Positions 28,533 to 37,435 of a stretch of 64,000 nucleotides of DNA are shown one piece after another (the first letter of the stretch is position 1; the number at the start of each line of letters is the position of its first letter). The position numbers and the translations under genes were made by a program. The DNA is taken from positions 1,116,001 through 1,180,000 of the forward strand of contig NZ_LT906483.1 of NCBI RefSeq assembly GCF_900187065.1. The letters run 5' to 3'. A model generated the notes under the pieces. The model did no database searches, was not told where the DNA came from, and saw only the letters and a list, made by a program, of their open reading frames with translations. The DNA comes from Mycolicibacterium thermoresistibile (lineage in GTDB: Bacteria; Actinomycetota; Actinomycetes; Mycobacteriales; Mycobacteriaceae).

Positions 28533-29696
28533 TCAGAGAAGGGGGTCGCTGACCGGTAGATCAAGGGCGAAGCGGCCCATTGTTTCCGCTGCCGTGTCGA
28601 TGTCGAGGAAGGCGTGTACGGCCAGCACGCTGAGGTCACGGTGAAAGCGCTGCAGTGGCGACGAGGTGCGGAATCCGTCACCGCCGATTCCCCGCACGAT
28701 GTCGTTTAGGGCATTACGACACAGATCGGTCATGAAAGCAGCCTGCAGCTTCATTGCGGCACGATCGGGGAGCTCCGCTTGCTCGGGGCGCTGTGCGGTG
28801 AGGCGGTCGAAGAACGCGTAGAGAAGCGTTTCGGCCGCATCTGCTGCGGCGAGGGCGCGGCCAATCCGCATCTGTGCTGCCTGCTTGCTGGAAGCCTTCT
28901 CCGGATTGAGAGTGCCCTGTCGCACCCGGACTCGCTCGATGAAGGCATCGGCGGCACCGCGCATCGCGCCCACGACAACGGGAGTCACCTCCGCCATTGC
29001 AAAGCAAAGGAATGGTAGGTGATACATCGGATTGTCGTGCAACAACATTCCGGGTGCGGCACCGGCGAGCGCCAGTCCGAACGGTCCTGTCCGATAGGCC
29101 GGGACGAAAACGTTATCGACCGACACATCGTGACTACCGGTACCTGCCATACCGGAGATAAACCATGTGTCATGAATCTTGACGTCGGAACGGGGGACCA
29201 GGAACCACAACGGAGTCGGGGTGTCGCCATCCTCGAAGGACAGTCCGGAGAAGGTGAACCACTCGGCGTGGATGGCACCAGAGTTCCATGCGGTTTGACC
29301 GGTGATCCGGTAGCCATCGTCGACCTTTTCCACCTTCTTGAGCGGAGCTGCGGTTCCGGCTGTGAGCGTATAGGGCTTGTCTGCGAACACCTCCCGTTGC
29401 GCTTGCTCGGTGAAGATGTTCGTCCGCCAGGCCGCACCGATATAGAAGGCGGTGGTCCACCCTGTCGACGGGCATGCCGTACTCAAGGTTCGGACGATTT
29501 CTGCCGCTACGTCGAGGCGGAGTTCGAGGCCGCCGTATGCCTTGGGCGTCAGGGTCGACAGCACCTGTGATTCGACCAGATCGGAGATCGTCTCGTCGAG
29601 GGGCGCTCGATTCTCCTCTGTTTTCTGAGCACGTTCGCGGACAATAGGTACCAGGTCGTGAACGCGGCTCATGAGTTCAGCGGGAGTGACGTTCAT
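28533..29696 (-). CDS. HsaA-like two-component flavin monooxygenase (acyl-CoA dehydrogenase fold)
   Basis: A 387-residue member of the group D, acyl-CoA dehydrogenase-like flavin monooxygenases. It aligns by eye with HsaA of the steroid pathway: LVPIVRERAQKTEENRAPLDETI, the GGLELRLDVAAEIVRTLSTACPSTGW segment, ITGQTAWNSGAIHAEWFTFS, GMAGTGSHDVSVDNVFVP, and a final QRFHRDLSVLAVHA. Relatives hydroxylate phenols ortho using FADH2 or FMNH2 supplied by a separate reductase. No flavin reductase is encoded nearby. It shares an operon with the RibB-like gene upstream (61-nt gap). Substrate unknown. AGGA precedes the ATG. Confidence 0.84.
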   Translation of the reverse strand: MNVTPAELMSRVHDLVPIVRERAQKTEENRAPLDETISDLVESQVLSTLTPKAYGGLELRLDVAAEIVRTLSTACPSTGWTTAFYIGAAWRTNIFTEQAQREVFADKPYTLTAGTAAPLKKVEKVDDGYRITGQTAWNSGAIHAEWFTFSGLSFEDGDTPTPLWFLVPRSDVKIHDTWFISGMAGTGSHDVSVDNVFVPAYRTGPFGLALAGAAPGMLLHDNPMYHLPFLCFAMAEVTPVVVGAMRGAADAFIERVRVRQGTLNPEKASSKQAAQMRIGRALAAADAAETLLYAFFDRLTAQRPEQAELPDRAAMKLQAAFMTDLCRNALNDIVRGIGGDGFRTSSPLQRFHRDLSVLAVHAFLDIDTAAETMGRFALDLPVSDPLL

Positions 29697-29757
29697 AGCA
29701 TCCTCGATTCGGTGAGATGAGATGGGAATTGGTGAAATGACAGGTATGCCTTATATC

Positions 29758-30462
29758 TCATGGCGAATTTGGGGAAAGTCGGCTGAGGCTGTGAGAGAAG
29801 GATCCGGTGTGCCGGATCCGGGGATGTGCGGTTGTTGTGGTTACCGCGGTTGTGACCAGTGTCAAATGGTGTTGGTCGGCAAACGATTCCGCATCACGCA
29901 CGTTTGCAACCGTGGTCGGATCGCCGATGCCTTCGAGGTCCGCGAATACCGCACCAGAAAACTCAGGGAGCGCCGCGTCGGTGAGTGTAAGGGCGGCGGC
30001 CGCAACCGTGAGAAGTCCGTGAAGAACCTCGGGACCCACCCGTACCGGTACCAAATGGCCGGGTCTGGCGAGATCCTCTGGTCTGGAGCGAGAGTCCGCC
30101 AGCGTTCGTGCGGTTCGCGCTCGATCAGCACCCGAAATGCCGGTCGAGACACCCGAAGCGGCATCGACGGTCACACATTGGCCGTAACACCGCGCCGTTG
30201 TCGACCGGGAGGTCGGTGTCGACTCGGGAAGCAGTAGGCGGTCGCAATCCCGTTCGTGCAATGCCACCTGAACGAAACCGGTGCTGTGTCGGACGATAAA
30301 GGAAACTTGCTCTGTGGTGGCGGTGCCCGCACAGGCTACGAACACGATCCGGTCATCGTGATGGAGGAGGATCAAGTCGCCTTGGGCGAGGACGCTGATA
30401 CCTTCGGCCTCAGTGGACAACTTTGCTCGGCTTGCTACTCGAGGTGTAAACGAGGTCGTCAT
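29758..30462 (-). CDS. RibB-fold protein lacking the DHBP-synthase active site
   Basis: A 234-residue protein homologous to 3,4-dihydroxy-2-butanone-4-phosphate synthase. The shared frame is clear: EQVSFIVRHSTGF, LHERDCDRLLLP, TVDAASGVSTGISGADRART, and LARPGHLVPVR. But the catalytic DEDRENEGDL segment reads HHDDRIVFVACA (about residues 34-45), and the R-x-G-H-T-E-A-A motif is replaced by HGLLTVAAA (about residues 149-157). The acidic metal ligands are therefore absent, and it should not make DHBP. A Ser/Thr/His-rich tail follows. It is first in the operon with the flavin monooxygenase. Possible roles are a ligand sensor, a flavin handling partner or a new lyase; none is shown. Confidence 0.78.
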   Translation of the reverse strand: MTTSFTPRVASRAKLSTEAEGISVLAQGDLILLHHDDRIVFVACAGTATTEQVSFIVRHSTGFVQVALHERDCDRLLLPESTPTSRSTTARCYGQCVTVDAASGVSTGISGADRARTARTLADSRSRPEDLARPGHLVPVRVGPEVLHGLLTVAAAALTLTDAALPEFSGAVFADLEGIGDPTTVANVRDAESFADQHHLTLVTTAVTTTTAHPRIRHTGSFSHSLSRLSPNSP

Positions 30463-30522
30463 ACCATCCTCTTTCTGATGCCTGAAAGTGTGATCGCGTG
30501 ATCCTCTGGCCTACACATGGCG

Positions 30523-30637
30523 TGTGCCGCTAGCCGGCACAGTTGTGGCCTGTGCCACACAAAGTAGAGCGCACAGGGCGTCGTTTGGGCACTGTGCCCC
30601 GACTCAGGATCGACGGTGACTGCTGGGCTACGGACCA
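30523..30637. promoter_or_regulatory. Control region of the RibB-like/monooxygenase operon
   Basis: Three palindromes with a GTGCC core lie in 77 bp: TGTGCCG-CTAGC-CGGCACA (30523-30541), TGTGGC-CTGT-GCCACA (30544-30559), and GGGCAC-T-GTGCCC (30587-30599). Beyond them is TGGGCTACGGACCA (30624-30637), identical to a 14-mer in the divergent operon's control region at 32006. All lie upstream of the minus-strand start at 30462 and downstream of the regulator gene's end. Confidence 0.7.
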
Positions 30638-30667
30638 ATCAAGGCAAAGTACCGTTCAAGTTCGGTG

Positions 30668-31951
30668 CTACTGCTCGTGGGGAGTTCCGTGCAGCCATTT
30701 GTGGATACGGAGTGCTGCGCGCAGATCTGTTGTGGAATCGCCCGCATGTCCGCACAATGTGAGGGCCTGCTGGATGCGATATGTCACGGTATTCTTTGAT
30801 ATATGTTCGGCAGCAGCAACTTTAGCCAGACTGTGGTTCAGGTCGAAATAGCGACTGAGCGTGGACCGAAGTTCGGCCATGCGCGGGTCGTCGCCGGCCA
30901 GGGGGCCGAGCCGGCGCGAGACGAACTGCGATGCTGCATCGGGATCGTTCAGGAGCAGTACCTCCAGCGCGACGTGCTCGTGGGCGACGGTCGCGGGTCG
31001 TAGGTCCGGGCGGCGACGGATCAGGCGTTCGACCGCGCGGGCTTCGAGGTGGCTTCTGCGGAAGCCTTCGATCCCAGAGCCGACCCCACCGGCCGCGATG
31101 AAAGTGTCGTCGAAAAACGGCAGTCGGTTCGGATCGTTGAAAGTTGTGGCGGACGGAAAGGCGCCCCACGCCCATATCGACTGCTGTCCGACAGGCACCA
31201 CCAATGAGCTGGTCGGTGCCGCCCACTGCCGGAGGACCGGATCCACCACTGCTCGGAGGTCGTGTCTCGAATGCGGCGTACTCCAGGCGATGAGCGCCAC
31301 GTGGTGCCCATCGAGTGGATAATCGAGGATGCGTTTGGCATCGGCGGTGTCGATATCCTCGGCGGCGTCGGCGGCCACGATCCGAGTGATGAGTTCGAAT
31401 CGCGCGGCAGACACGCCTGCCGCCCATGCCCCTTTCTCGTCCAAGAACGCCGAGGCGGCGACATCGGTGAAGTCGTCGAGCTCTTCGAACAGCAGAACTG
31501 AGATCCGACGAAGCTCCGCGCTGCTTTCCTCTGGCGGAAGCAACCGGTTCACCGCGTCGAGCAGTGCGGCGGCCAGGACGGCGTATCCGACGCGGATCGC
31601 TCGTAGCAGATCGTTGAGTTCCAACCCGCGACGAACGAACTCGCCCGCGATCTGACTCACCTCCGCGCTTGCCAGCGTGGTGTCGGAGTCGCCGATGTCG
31701 GCCACCAGCATCAACGCGCGATAGGTCGTCGACGTCGTCGTCCGCCGCAGCGTGTCGAGCGGCAACAACTCGTCCTTCAACGCCGGCACCTTGTTCGCGA
31801 TTCTGGTTGCGATAGCTTGACCAACCTCAATCGCCCAGGTCACGGCACCATCGCCCAGCTCCGCGCGAACCAGTTCGGCATCGGAGTTCAGCCATTCACG
31901 TTCCGATTGCCTGGGACGTGCTCCGGACAGTTCGTGAGTCCACCGCGGCAC
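30668..31951 (-). CDS. PucR/CdaR-type transcriptional regulator
   Basis: A 427-residue regulator. The N-terminal part is helical (RsbT-like, residues about 25-160), the middle a GGDEF-like CdaR domain (HHVALIAWSTPHSRHDLRAVV), and the C-terminus a PucR helix-turn-helix: LRSTLSRYFDLNHSLAKVAAAEHISKNTVTYRIQQAL. Family members usually activate neighbouring catabolic genes in response to a pathway compound. It is divergent from the dioxygenase operon and adjacent to the RibB-like operon, placed between two copies of a 14-bp motif, which makes it the likely regulator of both. Confidence 0.85.
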   Translation of the reverse strand: MPRWTHELSGARPRQSEREWLNSDAELVRAELGDGAVTWAIEVGQAIATRIANKVPALKDELLPLDTLRRTTTSTTYRALMLVADIGDSDTTLASAEVSQIAGEFVRRGLELNDLLRAIRVGYAVLAAALLDAVNRLLPPEESSAELRRISVLLFEELDDFTDVAASAFLDEKGAWAAGVSAARFELITRIVAADAAEDIDTADAKRILDYPLDGHHVALIAWSTPHSRHDLRAVVDPVLRQWAAPTSSLVVPVGQQSIWAWGAFPSATTFNDPNRLPFFDDTFIAAGGVGSGIEGFRRSHLEARAVERLIRRRPDLRPATVAHEHVALEVLLLNDPDAASQFVSRRLGPLAGDDPRMAELRSTLSRYFDLNHSLAKVAAAEHISKNTVTYRIQQALTLCGHAGDSTTDLRAALRIHKWLHGTPHEQ

Positions 31952-32005
31952 TGGGTTTCCTCCCTGGAGCGTTAGTCAACCTCACTGGCCCAGCTCCACT
32001 GCACT

Positions 32006-32019
32006 TGGGCTACGGACCA
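32006..32019. promoter_or_regulatory. Candidate operator TGGGCTACGGACCA
   Basis: The 14-mer recurs exactly at 30624-30637. It is an imperfect palindrome (TGGnC-N4-GnCCA). It lies 55 nt before the regulator start (31951) and 164 nt before the dioxygenase start; the other copy is 162 nt before the RibB-like start. Equal spacing in both divergent operons argues for a common regulator site. Confidence 0.68.
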
Positions 32020-32182
32020 GTTTGTCTCGAACGTCTTGGTGTGTAGCCAGTGGCGACTGACAGCACACCAGGTGTCCAATTGTGAGAACCATCACCCGAC
32101 TGGGTCTATGCAGCCCCATCTTTCCCTGGTGAGGCCCCGAAGGCCAGATTCTTCCGAATTCCCCTCGTCGAAGGAGCCAGCG

Positions 32183-32758
32183 ATGACATCAACGCCGAAA
32201 TTCGCACACGTAGTGCTACAGACCAGTCGGCTCACCAAAATGCGGGACTGGTATTGCACGGTGCTGGACGCCCATGTGGTATATGAGGGGCACAATCTAT
32301 GCTTCATCACCTTCGACGACGAGCATCACCGCGTAGCGTTCTTGGGTTCACCCGAACCATTGAATCCGCGTAATCCGAGAGCAGCGGGCATGCACCACAC
32401 CGCGTATACCTTCGGGACACTGCAGGAACTGCTTGATCGGTATCAGGTCCTGAAGGGTCGGGGTATTAAGCCGAAGGTGCCGATCCAGCACGGGGTGACA
32501 ACCTCGCTCTACTACCAGGATCCCGATGGCAATTTTGTCGAGTTGCAGATCGACAACTTTGCCACTCCCGATGAGGCGACCGCCTACATGCACGGCGAGG
32601 AGTATGCGCACAACCCAGTCGGGGTGACATTCGATCCCGACCTGATGATCGCGGCGCTCAAGGCCGGTGAGCCGGTTGCTTCGTTGACCACGCAGTCATG
32701 GGCGCGGGAAGTCAGCCCGGATCTGCCCGATCCGATGGCGGCGCTGACAGGCAACTGA
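32183..32758 (+). CDS. One-module extradiol ring-cleavage dioxygenase (VOC superfamily)
   Basis: A 191-residue type I extradiol dioxygenase. The 2-His-1-carboxylate iron triad can be assigned to His9 (KFAHVVLQT), His72 (GMHHTAYTF) and Glu120 (DGNFVELQI). At 191 residues it belongs to the small one-module class, like the short BphC2/BphC3 of Rhodococcus, instead of the 300-residue two-module enzymes. Such enzymes open catechols next to the diol. AAGGAG precedes the ATG by 6 nt. It is the first gene of the plus-strand catabolic operon; the FAH-family hydrolase follows after 30 nt. Confidence 0.86.
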   Translation: MTSTPKFAHVVLQTSRLTKMRDWYCTVLDAHVVYEGHNLCFITFDDEHHRVAFLGSPEPLNPRNPRAAGMHHTAYTFGTLQELLDRYQVLKGRGIKPKVPIQHGVTTSLYYQDPDGNFVELQIDNFATPDEATAYMHGEEYAHNPVGVTFDPDLMIAALKAGEPVASLTTQSWAREVSPDLPDPMAALTGN

Positions 32759-32788
32759 GGTCGAGTCACCTCCTCGAGAAGGATTGAA

Positions 32789-33667
32789 ATGCGTCTGATC
32801 AATCAGGGCGGCAGGTTGAAGATCGACGTCGATGGCCTTGCGGCCGACGTCGAGAAGACAAGTGACTATCGGTTTTCGGCCGACCCTCAGGAAATCTATG
32901 CCCGGTGGGAGGAATTCACAGCGTGGGCTTCTGCAGCGGACCTGTCAGGAGGGGATCCGATCGTAGAAGCTGAGCTCGGTCCGCCGGTTCCTCGCCCCGC
33001 CCAGGTTTTCGCGATCGGCATCAACTATCGCGATCACATGGACGAAGCCGGTCTGTCCGAACCCGAAGCGCCGTTTGTCTTCACCAAATTTCCGGCAGCG
33101 ATCACCGGACCGTATGACGTTATCGAGCTGCCCGATGGTTCGGTGGACTGGGAGGTCGAGCTTGTGGCGGTCATCGGGCGCAGGGCACACCGGGTGAGCG
33201 AAAGGGATGGCTGGAACTACGTCGCAGGACTCACCGTGGGGCAAGACCTTTCTGAGCGAGAGCTACAGCTGTCCGGACCGCCACCTCAGCAGTTCAATTT
33301 GGGCAAGTCATATACCGGGTTCGCGCCGATCGGTCCGGCGGTTGTGACTTTGGACGAGTTCGCGGACCCGGCCGATGTCGAGATCTCGACGACGCTGTCA
33401 GGAGAGCTGATGCAGCTCGCGCGAACCCGGGATGTCTTCTTCTCTGTTCCGCAACTGGTGGCGTACCTCTCGCAGATCCTGCCGCTACTCCCGGGTGACC
33501 TTATCTTCACCGGAACGCCCAGTGGTATCGGATGGGCACGAACACCGAAACGATTCATCGACTCGGATGACGAACTCGTCACCCGTGCCGAAGGTATCGG
33601 CGAAATGCGACATCGATTCACTCGCGCAGACCGCTCCGTAGCGAAAGGAAACAGGATCAATGGCTGA
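32789..33667 (+). CDS. Fumarylacetoacetate hydrolase-family enzyme
   Basis: A 292-residue FAH-superfamily enzyme. It shows GINYRDHMDEAG (residue about 76), the metal-binding Glu pair in VDWEVELVAVIGR, the DLSERELQ segment, the KSYTGFAPIGP loop and GDLIFTGTPSGIG near the C-terminus. Family members hydrolyse C-C bonds of diketo acids or act as decarboxylases/hydratases on ring-cleavage products, with Mg2+ or Mn2+. Placed after the extradiol dioxygenase it likely acts on the meta-cleavage product. Its stop overlaps the next gene by 8 nt. Confidence 0.87.
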   Translation: MRLINQGGRLKIDVDGLAADVEKTSDYRFSADPQEIYARWEEFTAWASAADLSGGDPIVEAELGPPVPRPAQVFAIGINYRDHMDEAGLSEPEAPFVFTKFPAAITGPYDVIELPDGSVDWEVELVAVIGRRAHRVSERDGWNYVAGLTVGQDLSERELQLSGPPPQQFNLGKSYTGFAPIGPAVVTLDEFADPADVEISTTLSGELMQLARTRDVFFSVPQLVAYLSQILPLLPGDLIFTGTPSGIGWARTPKRFIDSDDELVTRAEGIGEMRHRFTRADRSVAKGNRING

Positions 33668-35426
33668 TCTGACGGTACCCGTTCTGGTTGTCGGCGGCGG
33701 CGGATGTGGACTCACAACCTCGATTCTGTTGTCGTCCCACGGCATCCAACACCACCTGGTCGAGCAACACAGCGGCACCTCACCGCTACCCAAAGCCCAC
33801 TATCTGAATCAGCGCACCATGGAGGTGTTCCGGCAGTACGGACTTGCGGATTCGATCTACGCGGTGGGCACTCCCCCGAAGAACATGGGCAGGACCCGCT
33901 GGGTGACCTCCCTCGGTGGTGACGGTGAACTCGATGCGCGAACCCTGTTCACTCTCGAGTCCTTCGGCGGCGGCGGTCTGGAGAACAAGTACGCGCAAGA
34001 CAGCCCATGCCTGTCAAGCAATTACCCGCAGATTCGGCTCGAACCGCTGCTGCGTGATCACGCAGAGCGACGTGCGCCGGGCGCGATTCACTTCAACCAC
34101 AAGTTGATGTCGTTCACTCTGGACGATGAGGGAGTCGAGGCGACCATCCTCGATCAGGACAATCAGCGGACCTACACTGTGCGCGCTCAGTACATGGTCG
34201 CCGCCGACGGCGGTAAGACCATCGGGCCGGCGCTGGGTGTGGTGATGGAAGGCCCGAGCGGGATCCTGGATATGGTCAGCACCCACTTCTCTGCCGACCT
34301 GTCGCAGTACTGGGAGGACGATGTCCTGATCACCTGGCTGCTCAACCCCGAAGGCGCCGGCTCCTGGCACAGCGGGGCAATGGCAGCCATGGGTCCGACG
34401 TGGGGCAAGCACTCCGAAGAGTTTGTCATCCACTTCACCTTCCGACCCGACGATCCGGCGCGATTCGATGAAGAGGCGATAGTCCCGCGGTTGCGTGAGC
34501 TGCTCAAGCTGCCCAATCTGAAACCGAAGGTGCACAAGGTCAGTCATTGGATCCTCGAAGGTGTCCTCGCTGACCGATATCAGGTCGGACGCGTCTTTCT
34601 GGCGGGTGACGCCGCGCATCGACATCCCCCCACCACCGGACTCGGGCTCAATACCGCCATCCAGGATGCCCACAATCTGGTCTGGAAGCTCGCGGCCGTA
34701 CTGCGCGGCGACGCCGGACCGGCACTTCTGGAAACCTACGAATCGGAGCGTCGGCCGGTGGGCATGCGGAACGTCGATTGGGCGATGTTCACCTTCCTCA
34801 ATCACCTCACCATCGACGCCGGACTCGGCCTCAGCCCCGACCAACCCCTGGAAGCTCGTGTCCAGGTGTTTCGCGACTACTTCTCCGACACGCCGATGGG
34901 CGAAACCCGACGGGCCCGGGCATTCGAGGTGGTCAATACCCAGCGCACCGAATTCCAGGCGCACGACCTGGAAATCGGATTCAGCTACGAGCAGGGAGCG
35001 CTCGTTCCTGACGGAACTCAACCGCCTCCGCGCGATCCGATGGGGGCTGTCTATCACCCAACCACCCGCCCCGGACACCGGTTGCCGCACGTCTGGCTTG
35101 AGCGGGACGGACGGCGAATCTCCACCCACGACCTCACCGGAGCGGGTGAGCGGTTTGCACTCATCACGGGGCCGACAATTGGTCCGTGGGCCGAGGCGGC
35201 GCAGCTCGCCGAAGAAAAATATCGAGTGCAGATCGTGGTGGTGGCCGTCGGTAACGGTGGCGAGTATCGCGACCCCACCGGCACCTGGGCACGCGTCCGG
35301 GGCTACGAGGACGGCGGCGCCGTGCTGGTCCGACCCGATAATCACGTCGGATGGCGTTGCCCGGCCGGCATCATGAGTCCCGGTGACGAACTCGCCTGCG
35401 CACTCAGCAACATCGTGTCGCGATAG
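33660..35426 (+). CDS. TfdB/PheA-like FAD-dependent phenol monooxygenase
   Basis: A 588-residue class A flavoprotein hydroxylase. FAD motifs are VLVVGGGGCGLTTSILLSSHG at the N-terminus, YMVAADGGKT near residue 182 and VFLAGDAAHRHPPTTGLGLN near residue 315. The segment PKAHYLNQRTMEVFRQYGL is typical of chlorophenol hydroxylase TfdB. A thioredoxin-like C-terminal domain (from about residue 475) is present as in this family. It would convert a phenol to a catechol with NAD(P)H and O2, supplying the extradiol dioxygenase. The ATG overlaps the FAH gene. Confidence 0.88.
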   Translation: MADLTVPVLVVGGGGCGLTTSILLSSHGIQHHLVEQHSGTSPLPKAHYLNQRTMEVFRQYGLADSIYAVGTPPKNMGRTRWVTSLGGDGELDARTLFTLESFGGGGLENKYAQDSPCLSSNYPQIRLEPLLRDHAERRAPGAIHFNHKLMSFTLDDEGVEATILDQDNQRTYTVRAQYMVAADGGKTIGPALGVVMEGPSGILDMVSTHFSADLSQYWEDDVLITWLLNPEGAGSWHSGAMAAMGPTWGKHSEEFVIHFTFRPDDPARFDEEAIVPRLRELLKLPNLKPKVHKVSHWILEGVLADRYQVGRVFLAGDAAHRHPPTTGLGLNTAIQDAHNLVWKLAAVLRGDAGPALLETYESERRPVGMRNVDWAMFTFLNHLTIDAGLGLSPDQPLEARVQVFRDYFSDTPMGETRRARAFEVVNTQRTEFQAHDLEIGFSYEQGALVPDGTQPPPRDPMGAVYHPTTRPGHRLPHVWLERDGRRISTHDLTGAGERFALITGPTIGPWAEAAQLAEEKYRVQIVVVAVGNGGEYRDPTGTWARVRGYEDGGAVLVRPDNHVGWRCPAGIMSPGDELACALSNIVSR

Positions 35427-35428
35427 CC

Positions 35429-37435
35429 ATGTCAACTGCCGTGCCGACAAGTCAACGAGACGTGCTGTGGACGCCGACAGCCGAGCGCATCGAGGCATCG
35501 AGAATCGCCGATTTCCAACGCTGGCTCGCCGCTGAACGGGGCGTGCGTACCACCGACTATGCGTCGTTGTGGCGATGGTCGATCAGCGACCTCGATGGGT
35601 TCTGGTCGTCGATCTGGGACTACTTCGACGTGATCGGCATCCGTGGCGATACCGCACTGGCGAAGGCGGAGATGCCTGGTGCTGACTGGTTTCCGGGTTC
35701 TCGCCTGAATTGGGCGCAGAACCTGTTGCGCCACCGAACCTCAACCGCACCCGCGATCGTCTCCGTCAACGAGGATGGCAGCGAGTCGACGCTGACCTGG
35801 TCCGAACTGGTCAGTCAGGTTGCGAGTCTGGCCGCAGCGCTGCGGACGATGGGCGTACGGCCGGGGGACCGGGTTGCCGCGGTGTTACCCAATATCGCAC
35901 CGACGGTGGTTGCGGTGCTGGCGACGGCAAGCGTGGGCGCGGTGTGGTCCTGCTGCTCACCGGATTTCGGGTTGCAGGGACTGGTTAGTAGATTCGCTCA
36001 GATCGAACCGACCGTCCTTATTGGTACGGATGGATACCGGTTCAACGGCCGCAGGGTCAATCGTCTCGAGTTGATCGAACAGCTACGTGCGCAATTGCGG
36101 ACGGTTCGACACACCGTGGTCGTCCGCCATCTCGATAGAAAGGGTGAAAATCTCCCCGAAGCAATAGAGTTCGGCGATCTCGTGACCGGCGACGCCGAGC
36201 CGGAGTACGAACAGGTCGCTTTTGATCATCCGTTGTGGGTGCTGTACAGCTCCGGTACCACCGGCTCCCCGAAGGGCATCGTGCATTCGCACGGCGGAAT
36301 CCTGCTGGAGAGTCTGAAAGCCAACGGACTGCACTATGACCTCGGAAGCGCAGATCGAGTGTTCATCGCGGCGAGCACGGCATGGGTGGTATGGAACATG
36401 CTCGTCGATGCCATGGTGACCGGGGCCACCGTGATCACCTACGACGGGAGTCCCCGGGCTCAGGGTCCCGGCACCCTCTTCCGGATATGCGCAGATCAAC
36501 GGGTCACCAGGTTCGGCACCGGAGCCGCCTACCTCATTCAATGCGAGAAGGCCGGTGTCAATCCGGCGACGGAGTACGACCTGTCGGCCTTACGTTCGAT
36601 AATGAGTACAGGTTCACCGTTACCGGACTCGACATTCCGGTGGGTCTACCGCGACGTTGCGGCGGATGTGCACTTGGGATCGGACAGCGGAGGAACCGAT
36701 GTCGCCACCGCCTTCGTGGGGGCAAACCCGCTGCAGCCCGTGGTGGCCGGCGCGATTCAAGGACCCTGCCTCGGAGTTGCAGTCGAAGCATGGAATGAGG
36801 CGGGGCAACCGGTCATCGATCAGGTGGGTGAAATGGTGATCACCGCACCGATGCCGTCGATGCCGATCTACTTCTGGGCCGATGAAGATGGATCACGTTA
36901 TCGCGAAGCCTACTTCGACACGTACCCCGGAGTCTGGCGCCATGGAGACTGGATCACGATAACAACGACGGGATTGTGTTTCGTACACGGTCGGTCGGAT
37001 TCGACCATCAACCGGGGCGGCGTGCGGATGGGATCGGCGGATATCTACGCCGCCGTGGAGGCTCTACCTGAGGTGGCCGACAGCTTGGTTATCGGGGCCG
37101 AACTGGATGATGGTGAGTACTACATGCCGCTGTTCATCGTCCCGACCCCCGGACATGCGCTGAACTCCGAACTTGAGAAAAGAATTCGAGACACACTTCG
37201 TGACAACGTGTCCCCCCGGCACGTGCCCGATGAGATCATCGAAGCACCTGGCGTGCCGATGACGCGGACCGGCAAGCGTCTGGAAGTGCCCGTGAAGAAG
37301 CTCTTGCAGGGCGTGTCGCCACAGTCCGCGGTCAACCGGTTCACGGTTGCCGACCCCGACATCTTGGACTGGTACCTCCGTTTCGCAGAAGAGTTTCGAC
37401 GAACGACAGGTCGTCGCGGGAGTTGCGCGCGGTGA
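35429..37435 (+). CDS. Acetoacetyl-CoA synthetase-like acyl-CoA ligase
   Basis: A 668-residue ANL-superfamily ligase. The N-terminal AACS-specific region includes YASLWRWSISDLDGFWSSIWDYF and PGADWFPGSRLNWAQNLL. The AMP-binding motif is LYSSGTTGSPKGIVHSHGG at about residue 272. The hinge and catalytic Lys region is VPMTRTGKRLEVPVKKLL at the end. AACS activates acetoacetate; here it may act on acetoacetate or a related 3-oxo acid from the pathway. It starts 2 nt after the monooxygenase stop, and its stop overlaps the next gene. Confidence 0.88.
   Translation: MSTAVPTSQRDVLWTPTAERIEASRIADFQRWLAAERGVRTTDYASLWRWSISDLDGFWSSIWDYFDVIGIRGDTALAKAEMPGADWFPGSRLNWAQNLLRHRTSTAPAIVSVNEDGSESTLTWSELVSQVASLAAALRTMGVRPGDRVAAVLPNIAPTVVAVLATASVGAVWSCCSPDFGLQGLVSRFAQIEPTVLIGTDGYRFNGRRVNRLELIEQLRAQLRTVRHTVVVRHLDRKGENLPEAIEFGDLVTGDAEPEYEQVAFDHPLWVLYSSGTTGSPKGIVHSHGGILLESLKANGLHYDLGSADRVFIAASTAWVVWNMLVDAMVTGATVITYDGSPRAQGPGTLFRICADQRVTRFGTGAAYLIQCEKAGVNPATEYDLSALRSIMSTGSPLPDSTFRWVYRDVAADVHLGSDSGGTDVATAFVGANPLQPVVAGAIQGPCLGVAVEAWNEAGQPVIDQVGEMVITAPMPSMPIYFWADEDGSRYREAYFDTYPGVWRHGDWITITTTGLCFVHGRSDSTINRGGVRMGSADIYAAVEALPEVADSLVIGAELDDGEYYMPLFIVPTPGHALNSELEKRIRDTLRDNVSPRHVPDEIIEAPGVPMTRTGKRLEVPVKKLLQGVSPQSAVNRFTVADPDILDWYLRFAEEFRRTTGRRGSCAR

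Noticed and set aside
29758-30462. Functional riboflavin biosynthesis RibB
   Set aside because: The acidic metal-binding loop and the His/Glu segment of DHBP synthase are replaced, and no other riboflavin gene is nearby.
35429-37435. Acetyl-CoA synthetase (Acs)
   Set aside because: The N-terminal region with YASLWRWSISDLDGFWSSIW and the overall pattern fit acetoacetyl-CoA synthetase better, although the exact substrate stays open.
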